Positions 1-5,827 of a DNA stretch of 7,959 bases are shown piece after piece; positions within the stretch are counted from its first letter, which is position 1; each line of letters starts with the position of its first letter. A program made the translations under genes and the position numbers. Where the stretch lies: NCBI GenBank assembly GCA_947624535.1, contig CANQKU010000051.1:1-7959 (forward strand), in the 5' to 3' direction. The DNA comes from an uncultured Bacilli bacterium. GTDB lineage: Bacteria > Bacillota_I > Bacilli_A > RF39 > UBA660. The notes under the pieces are model-generated. The model was not told where the DNA came from. It did not search any database and saw only the letters and a program-made list of their open reading frames with translations.

Positions 1-27
1 AATAGCCTAGATATATTGTTTTTAATC

Positions 28-59
28 AAAAAAAAGACAAAGAAGTAAAATATTTACCT
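28..59 (-). terminator. possible weak intrinsic terminator after glyS
   Basis: On the minus strand a 7-bp hairpin (AGGTAAA, loop TAT, TTTACTT, with one G-U pair) at 43-59 is followed by a T-rich run that includes eight consecutive T (28-35). It lies about 35 bases after the glycyl-tRNA synthetase stop and is the only terminator-like structure there. The stem is AT-rich and weak, and several bases separate it from the longest T run, so this is tentative. Confidence 0.35.
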
Positions 60-75
60 ATTTGTCAACAGTCTG

Positions 76-93
76 AACTGCAGAATTGCAGTT
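76..93. repeat. perfect 7-bp hairpin overlapping the glyS stop
   Basis: AACTGCA (76-82) and TGCAGTT (87-93) are a perfect inverted repeat around the loop GAAT. The repeat overlaps the TAA stop of glyS (92-94). No T tract follows on the minus strand, so it is not a standard intrinsic terminator. It could be a 3' mRNA-stabilising hairpin or chance. Confidence 0.4.
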
Positions 94-1471
94 AAAATTT
101 TATTTGTTCTTGGATATAAGATACAACTTCATCTATTGGTAAGGTAATTTGTTCCATGGTATCACGATCTCTTATTGTTACTGTATTATTTTTTATTGTT
201 TCATCATCTATAGTGACACAATATGGTGTTCCTATGGCATCGTTTCTTCTATATCTTTTTCCAATTGATCCTGTCTCATCGTAACTTGTCATAAAATTCT
301 TTGAAAGTAAGTCATAAACTTCTAAAGCTTTTTCCTTATGATATTTTTTAGCTAGTGGTAAAACACATACTTTATAAGGTGCTAATGATTTGTTAATTTT
401 TAATACTTCTCTTGTTTCGGTTTCACTTATTTTTTCTTCACAGTATGCATCAGCTAAAATAGCTAAAAGAAGTCTATCAACTCCAACTGAAGGTTCTATT
501 ACATATGGAAGATATTTTTCATTTGTTTCGGGATCTAGATATTGTAAATCTACTTTAGAGTGATTTTGATGAACACCTAAGTCATAGTCAGTTCTATCAG
601 ATATTCCCCATAATTCTCCCCATCCCATTGGATAAAGATATTCAATATCAGTTGTTGCTTTACTATAGAAAACTAATTCATCTTGTTCATGATCTCTATA
701 TCTTAATTTTTCTTTAGATAAACCTAATTGATATAAGAAATCTATACAATATGACTTCCAATAGTCAAACCATTCTAAATCAGTACCAGGTTTACAAAAG
801 AATTCTAATTCCATTTGTTCAAATTCACGAGTTCTAAAAATAAAGTTACCAGGTGTTATTTCATTTCTAAAAGCTTTTCCAATTTGACCAATACCAAATG
901 GTAATTTTGTTCTCATAGAACGATATACATTTAAAAAGTTTACAAATATTCCTTGAGCAGTTTCTCCTCTTAAATAAACTTTACTAGAAGAGTCTTCGGT
1001 AACACCCATATGAGTTTCAAATAATAAGTTAAATTGACGTATTGGGGTAAACTCAGTCTTACCACAGTTTGGACAAGGTATTTTATTTTCACTAATATAT
1101 TCTTCTAGTTGTTCATTACTCCATCCATCTCCTGTTTCTTCTCCATTTGTAAATTCTTCAATTAATTTATCAGCTCTATGTCTACTTTTACAGTTTTTAC
1201 AATCTATTAATGGATCAGAAAAACTATCTACATGTCCACTAGCAATCCAAGTTTCTTTATTCATTAATATAGCAGCATCTAATCCATAATTATATCTACT
1301 TTCTTGAATAAATTTTTTATGCCAGCATCTTTTTATATTTTCTTTTAATTCTCTACCTAATGGTCCATAATCCCAAGTATTAGCAAGTCCTCCATAAATT
1401 TCACTTCCTTGGAAAATATATCCATATTGTTTAGCATAATTTACTAATTTTTCCATTGTTAATTGTTCCAT
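92..1471 (-). CDS. glyS: glycine--tRNA ligase, single-chain (alpha2) class II type
   Basis: This cytoplasmic enzyme charges tRNA-Gly with glycine using ATP (EC 6.1.1.14). The 459-residue length is usual for the homodimeric bacterial/eukaryal-type enzyme (also called glyQS), which is unrelated in architecture to the GlyQ/GlyS tetramer of Bacillus. Visible features, in order: the N-terminal WDYGPLG (33-39); two CxxC pairs (C91/C94 and C133/C136) in the insertion, consistent with a zinc knuckle; RGETAQG (168-174); class II motif 2 FRNEITP (201-207) followed by FRTREFEQMELEFF; motif 3 EPSVGVDR (326-333); and a C-terminal anticodon-binding domain from about residue 365. The ATG start has the ribosome binding site AAGGA six bases upstream. 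It lies three bases after the LOG-family gene, and both sit behind a glycine-type T-box, so low tRNA-Gly charging should raise its expression. Confidence 0.97.
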   Translation of the reverse strand: MEQLTMEKLVNYAKQYGYIFQGSEIYGGLANTWDYGPLGRELKENIKRCWHKKFIQESRYNYGLDAAILMNKETWIASGHVDSFSDPLIDCKNCKSRHRADKLIEEFTNGEETGDGWSNEQLEEYISENKIPCPNCGKTEFTPIRQFNLLFETHMGVTEDSSSKVYLRGETAQGIFVNFLNVYRSMRTKLPFGIGQIGKAFRNEITPGNFIFRTREFEQMELEFFCKPGTDLEWFDYWKSYCIDFLYQLGLSKEKLRYRDHEQDELVFYSKATTDIEYLYPMGWGELWGISDRTDYDLGVHQNHSKVDLQYLDPETNEKYLPYVIEPSVGVDRLLLAILADAYCEEKISETETREVLKINKSLAPYKVCVLPLAKKYHKEKALEVYDLLSKNFMTSYDETGSIGKRYRRNDAIGTPYCVTIDDETIKNNTVTIRDRDTMEQITLPIDEVVSYIQEQIKF

Positions 1472-1474
1472 AAT

Positions 1475-2038
1475 CTATCCTTCTTTCTTATTTATTTCTA
1501 TATAATTTTTTAATAAAGAAATTACTTCTTTTTCAACGCTTTCTATTATGCAATATTCACTAATTTCTTTAGAGATAAATTTTTGTTTATATAAGTTATG
1601 TAAGTTTTGAATTATTGGTGTAAAGAAGAAATCTTTATTATATAAAATAATTAATTTATTATCATTTTTTTCTACTAGTTCAGTTAAAAATGAAAATATT
1701 TCACTATATGTACCTAAAGCTCCAGGTAAAAATAGTATGGCATCACTTTTTTGATAAATGTTTTTACATCTATCCATTGTTGTTTTTACTGTAGTTACTT
1801 CATCCATTTCAAGTGGTGGTAAATCTTTATATTGTTCTAGGGTAATACCATGTATTTTTTTTCTATTTTTTCTAAATTCATGGTACGCTATCCCCATTAA
1901 TCCAGAGTCATCATTGGCAGTTCCTATTATTAAATTAATATTTTTAATTTTAGCAATTTCAGATACTATTTTTCTTGTATTTTCTTTATATTTTTCATCA
2001 AGTTCTTCATGAGATGAGCATCCTATAAATAAGTTCAT
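1475..2038 (-). CDS. LOG-family (TIGR00730-like) nucleotide phosphoribohydrolase-like protein
   Basis: This 187-residue Rossmann-fold protein resembles the LOG/'lysine decarboxylase-like' family. Characterised members cleave nucleoside 5'-monophosphates (cytokinin ribotides, AMP) to free base and ribose 5-phosphate. Seen here: an N-terminal strand MNLFIGCSS, SGLMG (45-49), MDRCKNI (88-94, at the position of the family's M..RK), and PGALGTYSE (105-113) in place of the usual PGGxGTxxE. The second glycine is alanine, while the T and the catalytic-position E113 remain. The substrate cannot be told from sequence. The start chosen is ATG 2038, eight bases after the ribosome binding site GGAG. The upstream in-frame ATG at 2044 lies only two bases from it. 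It is the first gene after the T-box leader and three bases upstream of glyS, so it is probably co-induced when charged tRNA-Gly is scarce. A purine or nucleotide salvage role is possible but not shown. Confidence 0.8.
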   Translation of the reverse strand: MNLFIGCSSHEELDEKYKENTRKIVSEIAKIKNINLIIGTANDDSGLMGIAYHEFRKNRKKIHGITLEQYKDLPPLEMDEVTTVKTTMDRCKNIYQKSDAILFLPGALGTYSEIFSFLTELVEKNDNKLIILYNKDFFFTPIIQNLHNLYKQKFISKEISEYCIIESVEKEVISLLKNYIEINKKEG

Positions 2039-2044
2039 TTTCAT

Positions 2045-2200
2045 CGCTCCTTATAAATTAAAAAACTTCTAGAATTAACATAAGGACGAATAATTTTTCC
2101 GCGGTTCCACCTTATTTATTCTAGAAGAATCTCTTTTTTTAATATACTACTCAGAGGGTTCCAAACCTCTTTCATCGCAACTTAAATTATTAATATATGT
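2045..2200 (-). promoter_or_regulatory. T-box leader, glycine type, with very short Stem I
   Basis: The minus-strand leader carries the T-box core AAGGTGGAACCGCGG (2099-2113) and the matching antiterminator 3' part TTCGTCCTTAT (2080-2090). Helix A1 is ATAAGG (2110-2115) with CCTTAT (2080-2085). The bulge UGGA fits a UCCA tRNA 3' end, as expected for tRNA-Gly with discriminator U, and glyS lies downstream. Upstream there are only about 85 bases. A hairpin AGAGG/CCTCT (2166-2170 with 2153-2157) has the eight-base loop TTTGGAAC, in which GGA (2160-2162) may be the specifier. UGAAA before it and GAG after it could form a K-turn. A small AUUCU/AGAAU hairpin (2118-2130) may be Stem III. Downstream, CTTCTAGAAT and ATTCTAGAAG (2118-2127 and 2066-2075) plus U6 form a terminator-like outer stem. 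UCCUUAU (2080-2086) can also pair with the Shine-Dalgarno AUAAGGA (2048-2054). The class is certain; the mechanism is inferred. Confidence 0.9.
2066..2127 (-). repeat. 10-bp inverted repeat enclosing the T-box antiterminator, followed by U6
   Basis: On the minus strand CTTCTAGAAT (2118-2127) and ATTCTAGAAG (2066-2075) are perfectly complementary, and TTTTTT (2060-2065) follows. It looks like the terminator of the leader. Unlike standard T-boxes, its 5' arm lies upstream of the T-box core, so the stem encloses the antiterminator instead of competing for its 3' strand. It does compete with the small local hairpin AUUCU/AGAAU (2118-2130). Termination activity is inferred. Confidence 0.55.
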
Positions 2201-2203
2201 TCT

Positions 2204-2232
2204 ATCTTACTAATTTTTAACTATTATGTCAA
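2204..2232 (-). promoter_or_regulatory. sigma-A-type promoter of the T-box-LOG-glyS unit
   Basis: The minus strand carries a consensus -35 TTGACA (2227-2232), a 17-base spacer and a -10 TAAGAT (2204-2209, four of six matches). It begins 12 bases after the recO stop and would start RNA near 2196-2198, just before the short leader helix. Its position defines how short the T-box leader is. No terminator is seen between recO and this promoter, so read-through from the recO operon would also pass through the leader. Confidence 0.75.
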
Positions 2233-2244
2233 TATTAGTTTTGT

Positions 2245-2994
2245 CTATATTTGTTCTATTTTTTCTAATTGTGTCAAAAATTTTTTACTTTTTAAATAAA
2301 GTCCTGTATATTGATCATAGTATTCATCTAAAAATGAATTTATTTCTTTTAAAACTTTACTTGATACTTCTAGTTTTTCTATTTTAGAAATATCAACGTA
2401 GTAAAATAATCTAATTAGTTTAATAGCTTTATCACTAACTATTCCTTCTCCTTGGTAACAGTTAGCACAAATAAATCCACCTACGTTAGCACTTAAGGAG
2501 ACAATATTTTTACTACTTCCACATAGACTACAACTATCAATCATTGGCTTTACACCTAAGTATTCTAGAAGTTTTAATTCTAATATACTCATTAATATAT
2601 GTGGTGAATATCCCTCTTCTATTTTTAATAGAGTTGATTTTAAAAGTTCAAATAAGTTTTCATCTTCATTTTGTTTAGATACTTGAATAATTAAATCTAA
2701 TATATATGATGCATAAGAAATTTTTTTTAAATCTGATAAGATATTATTAAATGAGTTAATAACGTCTACACCTATTAATGTTGATAATCCATTTTCTTTA
2801 TAGTATATATGAAATTTAGCATATAATAGTTTTCTACTTACAGCTCTAAGTTTACTTTTCATGTTTCTACAGCCTTTAGAGATTACTCCAATAATATTAT
2901 GCTCTTTTGTTAAAATATTTAAAATTTTACTTGACTCACTATAATTAGTTTCACTAATAATTATTCCTTCTACTTCTTCTATTTTCAAATTCAT
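2245..2994 (-). CDS. recO: DNA repair protein RecO
   Basis: RecO is a recombination mediator that works with RecR (and RecF) to load RecA on SSB-coated single-stranded DNA in gap repair. The 249-residue length is normal for the family. The N-terminal OB-fold region is recognisable (KIEEVEGIIISETNYSESSKIL, with I.KG and RAVSRKLLYA following). The C-terminal half carries the zinc-binding cysteines C155/C158 (CSLC) and C176/C179 (CANC). The start chosen is ATG 2994, which shares one base with the yqzL stop (TGATG). The GTG three bases earlier is less likely. Only a weak AAGAAG precedes it, so translation is probably coupled to yqzL. It is the last gene of the yqfC-recO run. Confidence 0.95.
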   Translation of the reverse strand: MNLKIEEVEGIIISETNYSESSKILNILTKEHNIIGVISKGCRNMKSKLRAVSRKLLYAKFHIYYKENGLSTLIGVDVINSFNNILSDLKKISYASYILDLIIQVSKQNEDENLFELLKSTLLKIEEGYSPHILMSILELKLLEYLGVKPMIDSCSLCGSSKNIVSLSANVGGFICANCYQGEGIVSDKAIKLIRLFYYVDISKIEKLEVSSKVLKEINSFLDEYYDQYTGLYLKSKKFLTQLEKIEQI

Positions 2995-3080
2995 CACTTC
3001 TTTTTATTTATATTTTTTAATAAAATATAGTATTTGATATCTCCTGTTTCTTTGAATAAATTCCAAACTAATTCTTTCAT
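2994..3080 (-). CDS. yqzL: YqzL family small protein
   Basis: This 28-codon gene encodes MKELVWNLFKETGDIKYYIL followed by a lysine-rich tail. The pattern W-x-L-F-x-x-TG-x-I-x-x-Y is typical of the short YqzL proteins encoded between era and recO in Firmicutes; their function is unknown. The ATG (3078-3080) has a strong ribosome binding site, AGAGGTGA, four bases upstream. Its TGA stop overlaps the recO ATG. The usual Bacillus protein is longer (about 47 residues), so this is a reduced version ending just after the conserved part. Gene position, ribosome binding site and motif together make it convincing despite its size. Confidence 0.85.
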   Translation of the reverse strand: MKELVWNLFKETGDIKYYILLKNINKKK

Positions 3081-3121
3081 AAACTCACCTCTATTAATAT
3101 AGTGGTAATTATGAAATATTT

Positions 3122-4009
3122 TTATTCATCTAAGTCAAGACCTAATTCTTGGAAATATTTTTCTTGATCTCTCCAATTTTTTAAAGTTTTTACATAGGTT
3201 TCTAGATATACTTTTTTTCCTAAGAATTTTTCCATATCTTGTCTAGCGCGAGTTCCAACTTCTTTTAGCATGGCTCCATTTTTTCCAATAATAATTTTTT
3301 TTATGTTATCTCTATCTACAACAATTAATACTTGGATATGGCATACTTCATCATCTTCTTCATAATTTTCTACATAACAAGTAACAGTATGAGGAATTTC
3401 TTTTTTAGTAAGTTCTAGAATTTTTTCTCTTACTAATTCGGCCATAATAAATCTTGTTGAAACATTAGTAAGTTCTTCTTTAGAATAAATATTTTCTCCA
3501 TCTGGTAAGTATTTTTTTATACATTCAATTAAAGTATCTAAATTATCTTTATTTGTAGCAGAAATAGGAATTATTTCTTTAAAGTCATATAAATTTTTTA
3601 AATTATTAATTTTTTCAAGTAGTAGTTCTTTATTTTTAATTTTATCAATCTTATTTAATAGTAAAAAAACTGGTATGTCTTTATCTTTAATTTTATTTAG
3701 AACGAATTGATCTCCCCTACCAAATTCATTATTAATATCTATTAAAAATAAAATTAAGTCAACACCTTCTGTATTATGGTAGGCTTTTTTATTCATAATA
3801 TTTCCTAATTTATTCAAGGGTTTATGAATACCTGGTGTATCTACAAAAATAATTTGAGAATTATGATCATTATAAATTCCTTGAATAACATTTCTAGTAG
3901 TTCCACTAACATTAGAAGTTATGGCTAGTTTTAATCCAAGTAATTGATTTAATAAGGTACTTTTACCAACATTTGGTCTTCCAACTAGACTAACAAATCC
4001 ACATTTCAC
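3122..4009 (-). CDS. era: GTPase Era
   Basis: Era is an essential GTPase that binds the 3' end of 16S rRNA and assists 30S maturation. The protein of 295 residues has all GTPase motifs: G1 GRPNVGKS (10-17), G2 region SGTTR (35-39), G3 DTPG (57-60), G4 NKID (119-122) and G5 SAT (150-152). A C-terminal KH domain follows with IIIGKNG (239-245) and the typical end region VKTLKNWRDQEKYFQELG. The start chosen is GTG 4009, giving the usual Era N-terminus (VKCGFVSLVGRPNVGKS). It overlaps the cdd stop as GTGA, and GGAGGA lies about 11 bases upstream inside cdd. An in-frame ATG at 4042 would add 11 residues with no ribosome binding site and is unlikely. ybeY, also for 16S rRNA maturation, is three genes upstream. 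Confidence 0.96.
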   Translation of the reverse strand: MKCGFVSLVGRPNVGKSTLLNQLLGLKLAITSNVSGTTRNVIQGIYNDHNSQIIFVDTPGIHKPLNKLGNIMNKKAYHNTEGVDLILFLIDINNEFGRGDQFVLNKIKDKDIPVFLLLNKIDKIKNKELLLEKINNLKNLYDFKEIIPISATNKDNLDTLIECIKKYLPDGENIYSKEELTNVSTRFIMAELVREKILELTKKEIPHTVTCYVENYEEDDEVCHIQVLIVVDRDNIKKIIIGKNGAMLKEVGTRARQDMEKFLGKKVYLETYVKTLKNWRDQEKYFQELGLDLDE

Positions 4010-4389
4010 TTTAAATCGTCTCCTCCAAATGGATATGGGCATAATTCTTCTACTGTATATTCTTTATACTCACCACTTGTTGCATAGCATCTAACGATAT
4101 CTTTTAGATCAAAAAATTCTAAGATTACTTGTCTACACGCAAAACATGGTGTACCAATTCTTCCATTAGATACCATTATATTTAACTCTTTGAAATCGCC
4201 TCTTTTATATCCATGGGCTATAGCAGTTGCGATAGCATTTCTTTCAGCACAAATACTAGTACCATTAGCGTTTTCTACATTTACCCCTGAAAATGACTTA
4301 CCATCTTTTAATACCACAATAGCCGCTACAAAAAAGTTTGAATAAGGTGCATAGCTATTTTTTTGTAACTTTAATAGTTCATCTTTCAT
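4006..4389 (-). CDS. cdd: cytidine deaminase
   Basis: This zinc enzyme deaminates cytidine and deoxycytidine to uridine and deoxyuridine in pyrimidine salvage. The 127-residue length is that of the small tetrameric form. Visible features: APYSNFFVAA (14-23), GVNVENAN (35-42), the zinc and catalytic motif C47-A-E49 in ICAERNA, and PCFAC with C82 and C85. These are the three zinc cysteines and the proton-shuttling glutamate. The ATG start has GGAGG six bases upstream and overlaps the dgkA stop as ATGA. Its own stop overlaps the era start as GTGA. The dgkA-cdd-era order is conserved in Firmicutes. Confidence 0.96.
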   Translation of the reverse strand: MKDELLKLQKNSYAPYSNFFVAAIVVLKDGKSFSGVNVENANGTSICAERNAIATAIAHGYKRGDFKELNIMVSNGRIGTPCFACRQVILEFFDLKDIVRCYATSGEYKEYTVEELCPYPFGGDDLK

Positions 4390-4793
4390 TTTAAACCTCC
4401 TAAGAAATTAATTATTTTTGGTAAAAAGATAATCAACCCTATAATAGCAGAAATAATTGCCATAGCTAAGACCCCACTACTTGCCATATCTTTAGCTTTT
4501 TTAGCATGGGGATTAATCTCTAACGTGATCATATCTACAATATGTTCAAGTGAGGTATTAAAAAATTCTGCCATCAAAACTAATCCAATTAAAATTAGAC
4601 AAATAAACCATTCTAAATGACTAATTTTAAAAACAAACCCTAATATTACAACTAAAATAGCAATAATTGTATGTATTCTTAAGTTTTGTTCAGTCTTATA
4701 AGCTGTTGTGACACCCTCTAAAGCATATTTAAAACTATTTCTTAATCTTTTTTTATCTAATATTTTTTTCTTATCTTTTGATTCCACATTCAT
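4386..4793 (-). CDS. dgkA: diacylglycerol/undecaprenol kinase family protein
   Basis: This is a small integral membrane kinase of the DagK family. In Gram-positive bacteria the family member mainly phosphorylates undecaprenol, feeding the lipid carrier pool for the cell wall. The 135 residues have a basic cytoplasmic N-terminus, three hydrophobic segments (about 41-56, 62-78 and 108-127) and the family signature AEFFNTSLEHIVD (75-87), with E76, N79, E83 and D87 in the active-site pattern, followed by HAKKAKDMASSGVL. The ATG lies inside the end of ybeY (23-base overlap), with GGAGG eight bases upstream. The stop overlaps cdd by four bases. The undecaprenol preference is inferred from the lineage, not from this sequence. 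Confidence 0.93.
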   Translation of the reverse strand: MNVESKDKKKILDKKRLRNSFKYALEGVTTAYKTEQNLRIHTIIAILVVILGFVFKISHLEWFICLILIGLVLMAEFFNTSLEHIVDMITLEINPHAKKAKDMASSGVLAMAIISAIIGLIIFLPKIINFLGGLK

Positions 4794-5220
4794 TTAATAC
4801 TTCCTCCTGTTTTGTAAACATTACTTTTTCTTCTTCTTCAGTCATATGATCATACCCTAACAAATGATAAAAGCCATGTACTGCTAAAAAAATAAGTTCT
4901 CTAGTTAGACTATGTCCATATTCTTCTGCCTGATCAATTGCTTTTTCTACACAAATATAAATATCACCTAATACTTTACTATCACTTCCATTTTTAACTG
5001 TTTGATCATCTTCTAAGGCAAAAGTAATCACATCAGTTTCTCTATCTTTATTTCTATATGTTTTATTTAGATTATGAATATATTCTCTATTAACAAAAAT
5101 TACATTGAATTCTATATTTTTTAATTTTTCTTTATCTATAGCGTAATTTAATACTTTTTTTAATGTATCAATTATTTCTATTTTTTCATTTGTCTCATTA
5201 AAAATGCCTATATTATTCAT
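4771..5220 (-). CDS. ybeY: endoribonuclease / rRNA maturation factor YbeY
   Basis: YbeY is a metal-dependent single-strand endoribonuclease family involved in 16S rRNA 3' end maturation and ribosome quality control. The 149-residue protein has the conserved NKTYRNKDRETDVITFAL block (52-69), LGDIYI (84-89) and the metal site HGFYHLLGYDH (115-125), with histidines H115, H119 and H125 present. ATG 5220 has GGAG seven bases upstream. It starts 10 bases after the VanZ-like gene and overlaps dgkA by 23 bases. In Bacillus the upstream neighbours are phoH and pgpH; both are missing here. Confidence 0.96.
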   Translation of the reverse strand: MNNIGIFNETNEKIEIIDTLKKVLNYAIDKEKLKNIEFNVIFVNREYIHNLNKTYRNKDRETDVITFALEDDQTVKNGSDSKVLGDIYICVEKAIDQAEEYGHSLTRELIFLAVHGFYHLLGYDHMTEEEEKVMFTKQEEVLNECGIKR

Positions 5221-5230
5221 AACACAACTC

Positions 5231-5827
5231 CTATATTAAACTAATAATTCCTAATAAAATAATCATGGAGATAATATTTAAAACTATTTCTGACTTCATA
5301 ATATTTGGAACTTTACTACCTATTTTTTGTAAAAAGCAATAAACAAAGTACCCTAATATACCACCACATACATTTAAAATAATATCATCCACATCAAAAA
5401 CTCTACCAATTGAGGTTTGAACACATTCAATTGATATTGAAGCAATTAAAGTTAAGATAAGTATACTATATACTTTTTTAGGTTTTAAATAATGACTAGA
5501 AAAAAAGCCAAATGGCAAGAATAATAAGACATTTCCTAAAACATTTTTTAAAAATAATCTACTACCTATAGGGTATCTAAAAATTTCTTTAAATGGAATA
5601 TAGTTATTACTGCTCCAGGTAACGTCATCTTGGAAAGTTACTACTTGGAATAGGCACAATATATAAATTATAAATGATAACATTAACAACTCTTGATATA
5701 AAACTAAGTGTTTATGATTTTTAATAAGATAAGTAACTCGTAGTGATACAATAATTACTATAGAAATTAAAATCATTGGCCAAGTTAAATTTATTACACT
5801 TTGAATTGTCTTAGTTACTTGTGTCAC
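5231..5827 (-). CDS. VanZ-like family membrane protein
   Basis: This is a hydrophobic protein of 198 residues with about six predicted membrane segments (near 14-32, 43-63, 93-112, 118-138, 148-167 and 181-197). It carries the VanZ-domain landmarks NYIPF (75-79), NVLGNVLLFLPFGF (95-108), ECVQ (134-137) and GRVFDVDDIILN (141-152). The family is named after teicoplanin-resistance VanZ, but most members have no assigned function and no resistance role is claimed here. The start chosen is GTG 5827, with AAGG eight bases upstream. GTG 5836 is also in frame but sits directly on that site. The start lies inside the end of yqfD (17-base overlap), so translation is probably coupled. It occupies the place where Bacillus carries phoH and pgpH. 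Confidence 0.85.
   Translation of the reverse strand: MTQVTKTIQSVINLTWPMILISIVIIVSLRVTYLIKNHKHLVLYQELLMLSFIIYILCLFQVVTFQDDVTWSSNNYIPFKEIFRYPIGSRLFLKNVLGNVLLFLPFGFFSSHYLKPKKVYSILILTLIASISIECVQTSIGRVFDVDDIILNVCGGILGYFVYCFLQKIGSKVPNIMKSEIVLNIISMIILLGIISLI

Noticed and set aside
63..68. TTGACA on the minus strand downstream of glyS as a promoter -35
   Set aside because: No acceptable -10 appears 16 to 18 bases downstream (CTTCTT and similar), so it is probably chance.
1758..2012. 84-codon open frame on the plus strand
   Set aside because: It lies antisense inside the LOG-family gene, has serine/leucine-rich low-complexity translation typical of the reverse of AT-rich coding DNA, and no homology or ribosome binding site that I can see.
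2210..2244. AT-rich inverted repeats (ACTAAT/ATTAGT and AACTA/TAGTT) around the -35 of the T-box promoter as an operator
   Set aside because: The arms are only 5-6 bases in very AT-rich DNA, and chance is sufficient.
4010..4042. Longer Era start at ATG 4042
   Set aside because: It adds 11 residues not typical of Era, has no ribosome binding site, and ignores the GTGA coupling with cdd at 4006-4009.
5231..5827. VanZ-like protein as a glycopeptide resistance gene
   Set aside because: No vanA/B-type ligase, vanX or vanS/R genes are nearby, and most VanZ-domain proteins are not resistance determinants.
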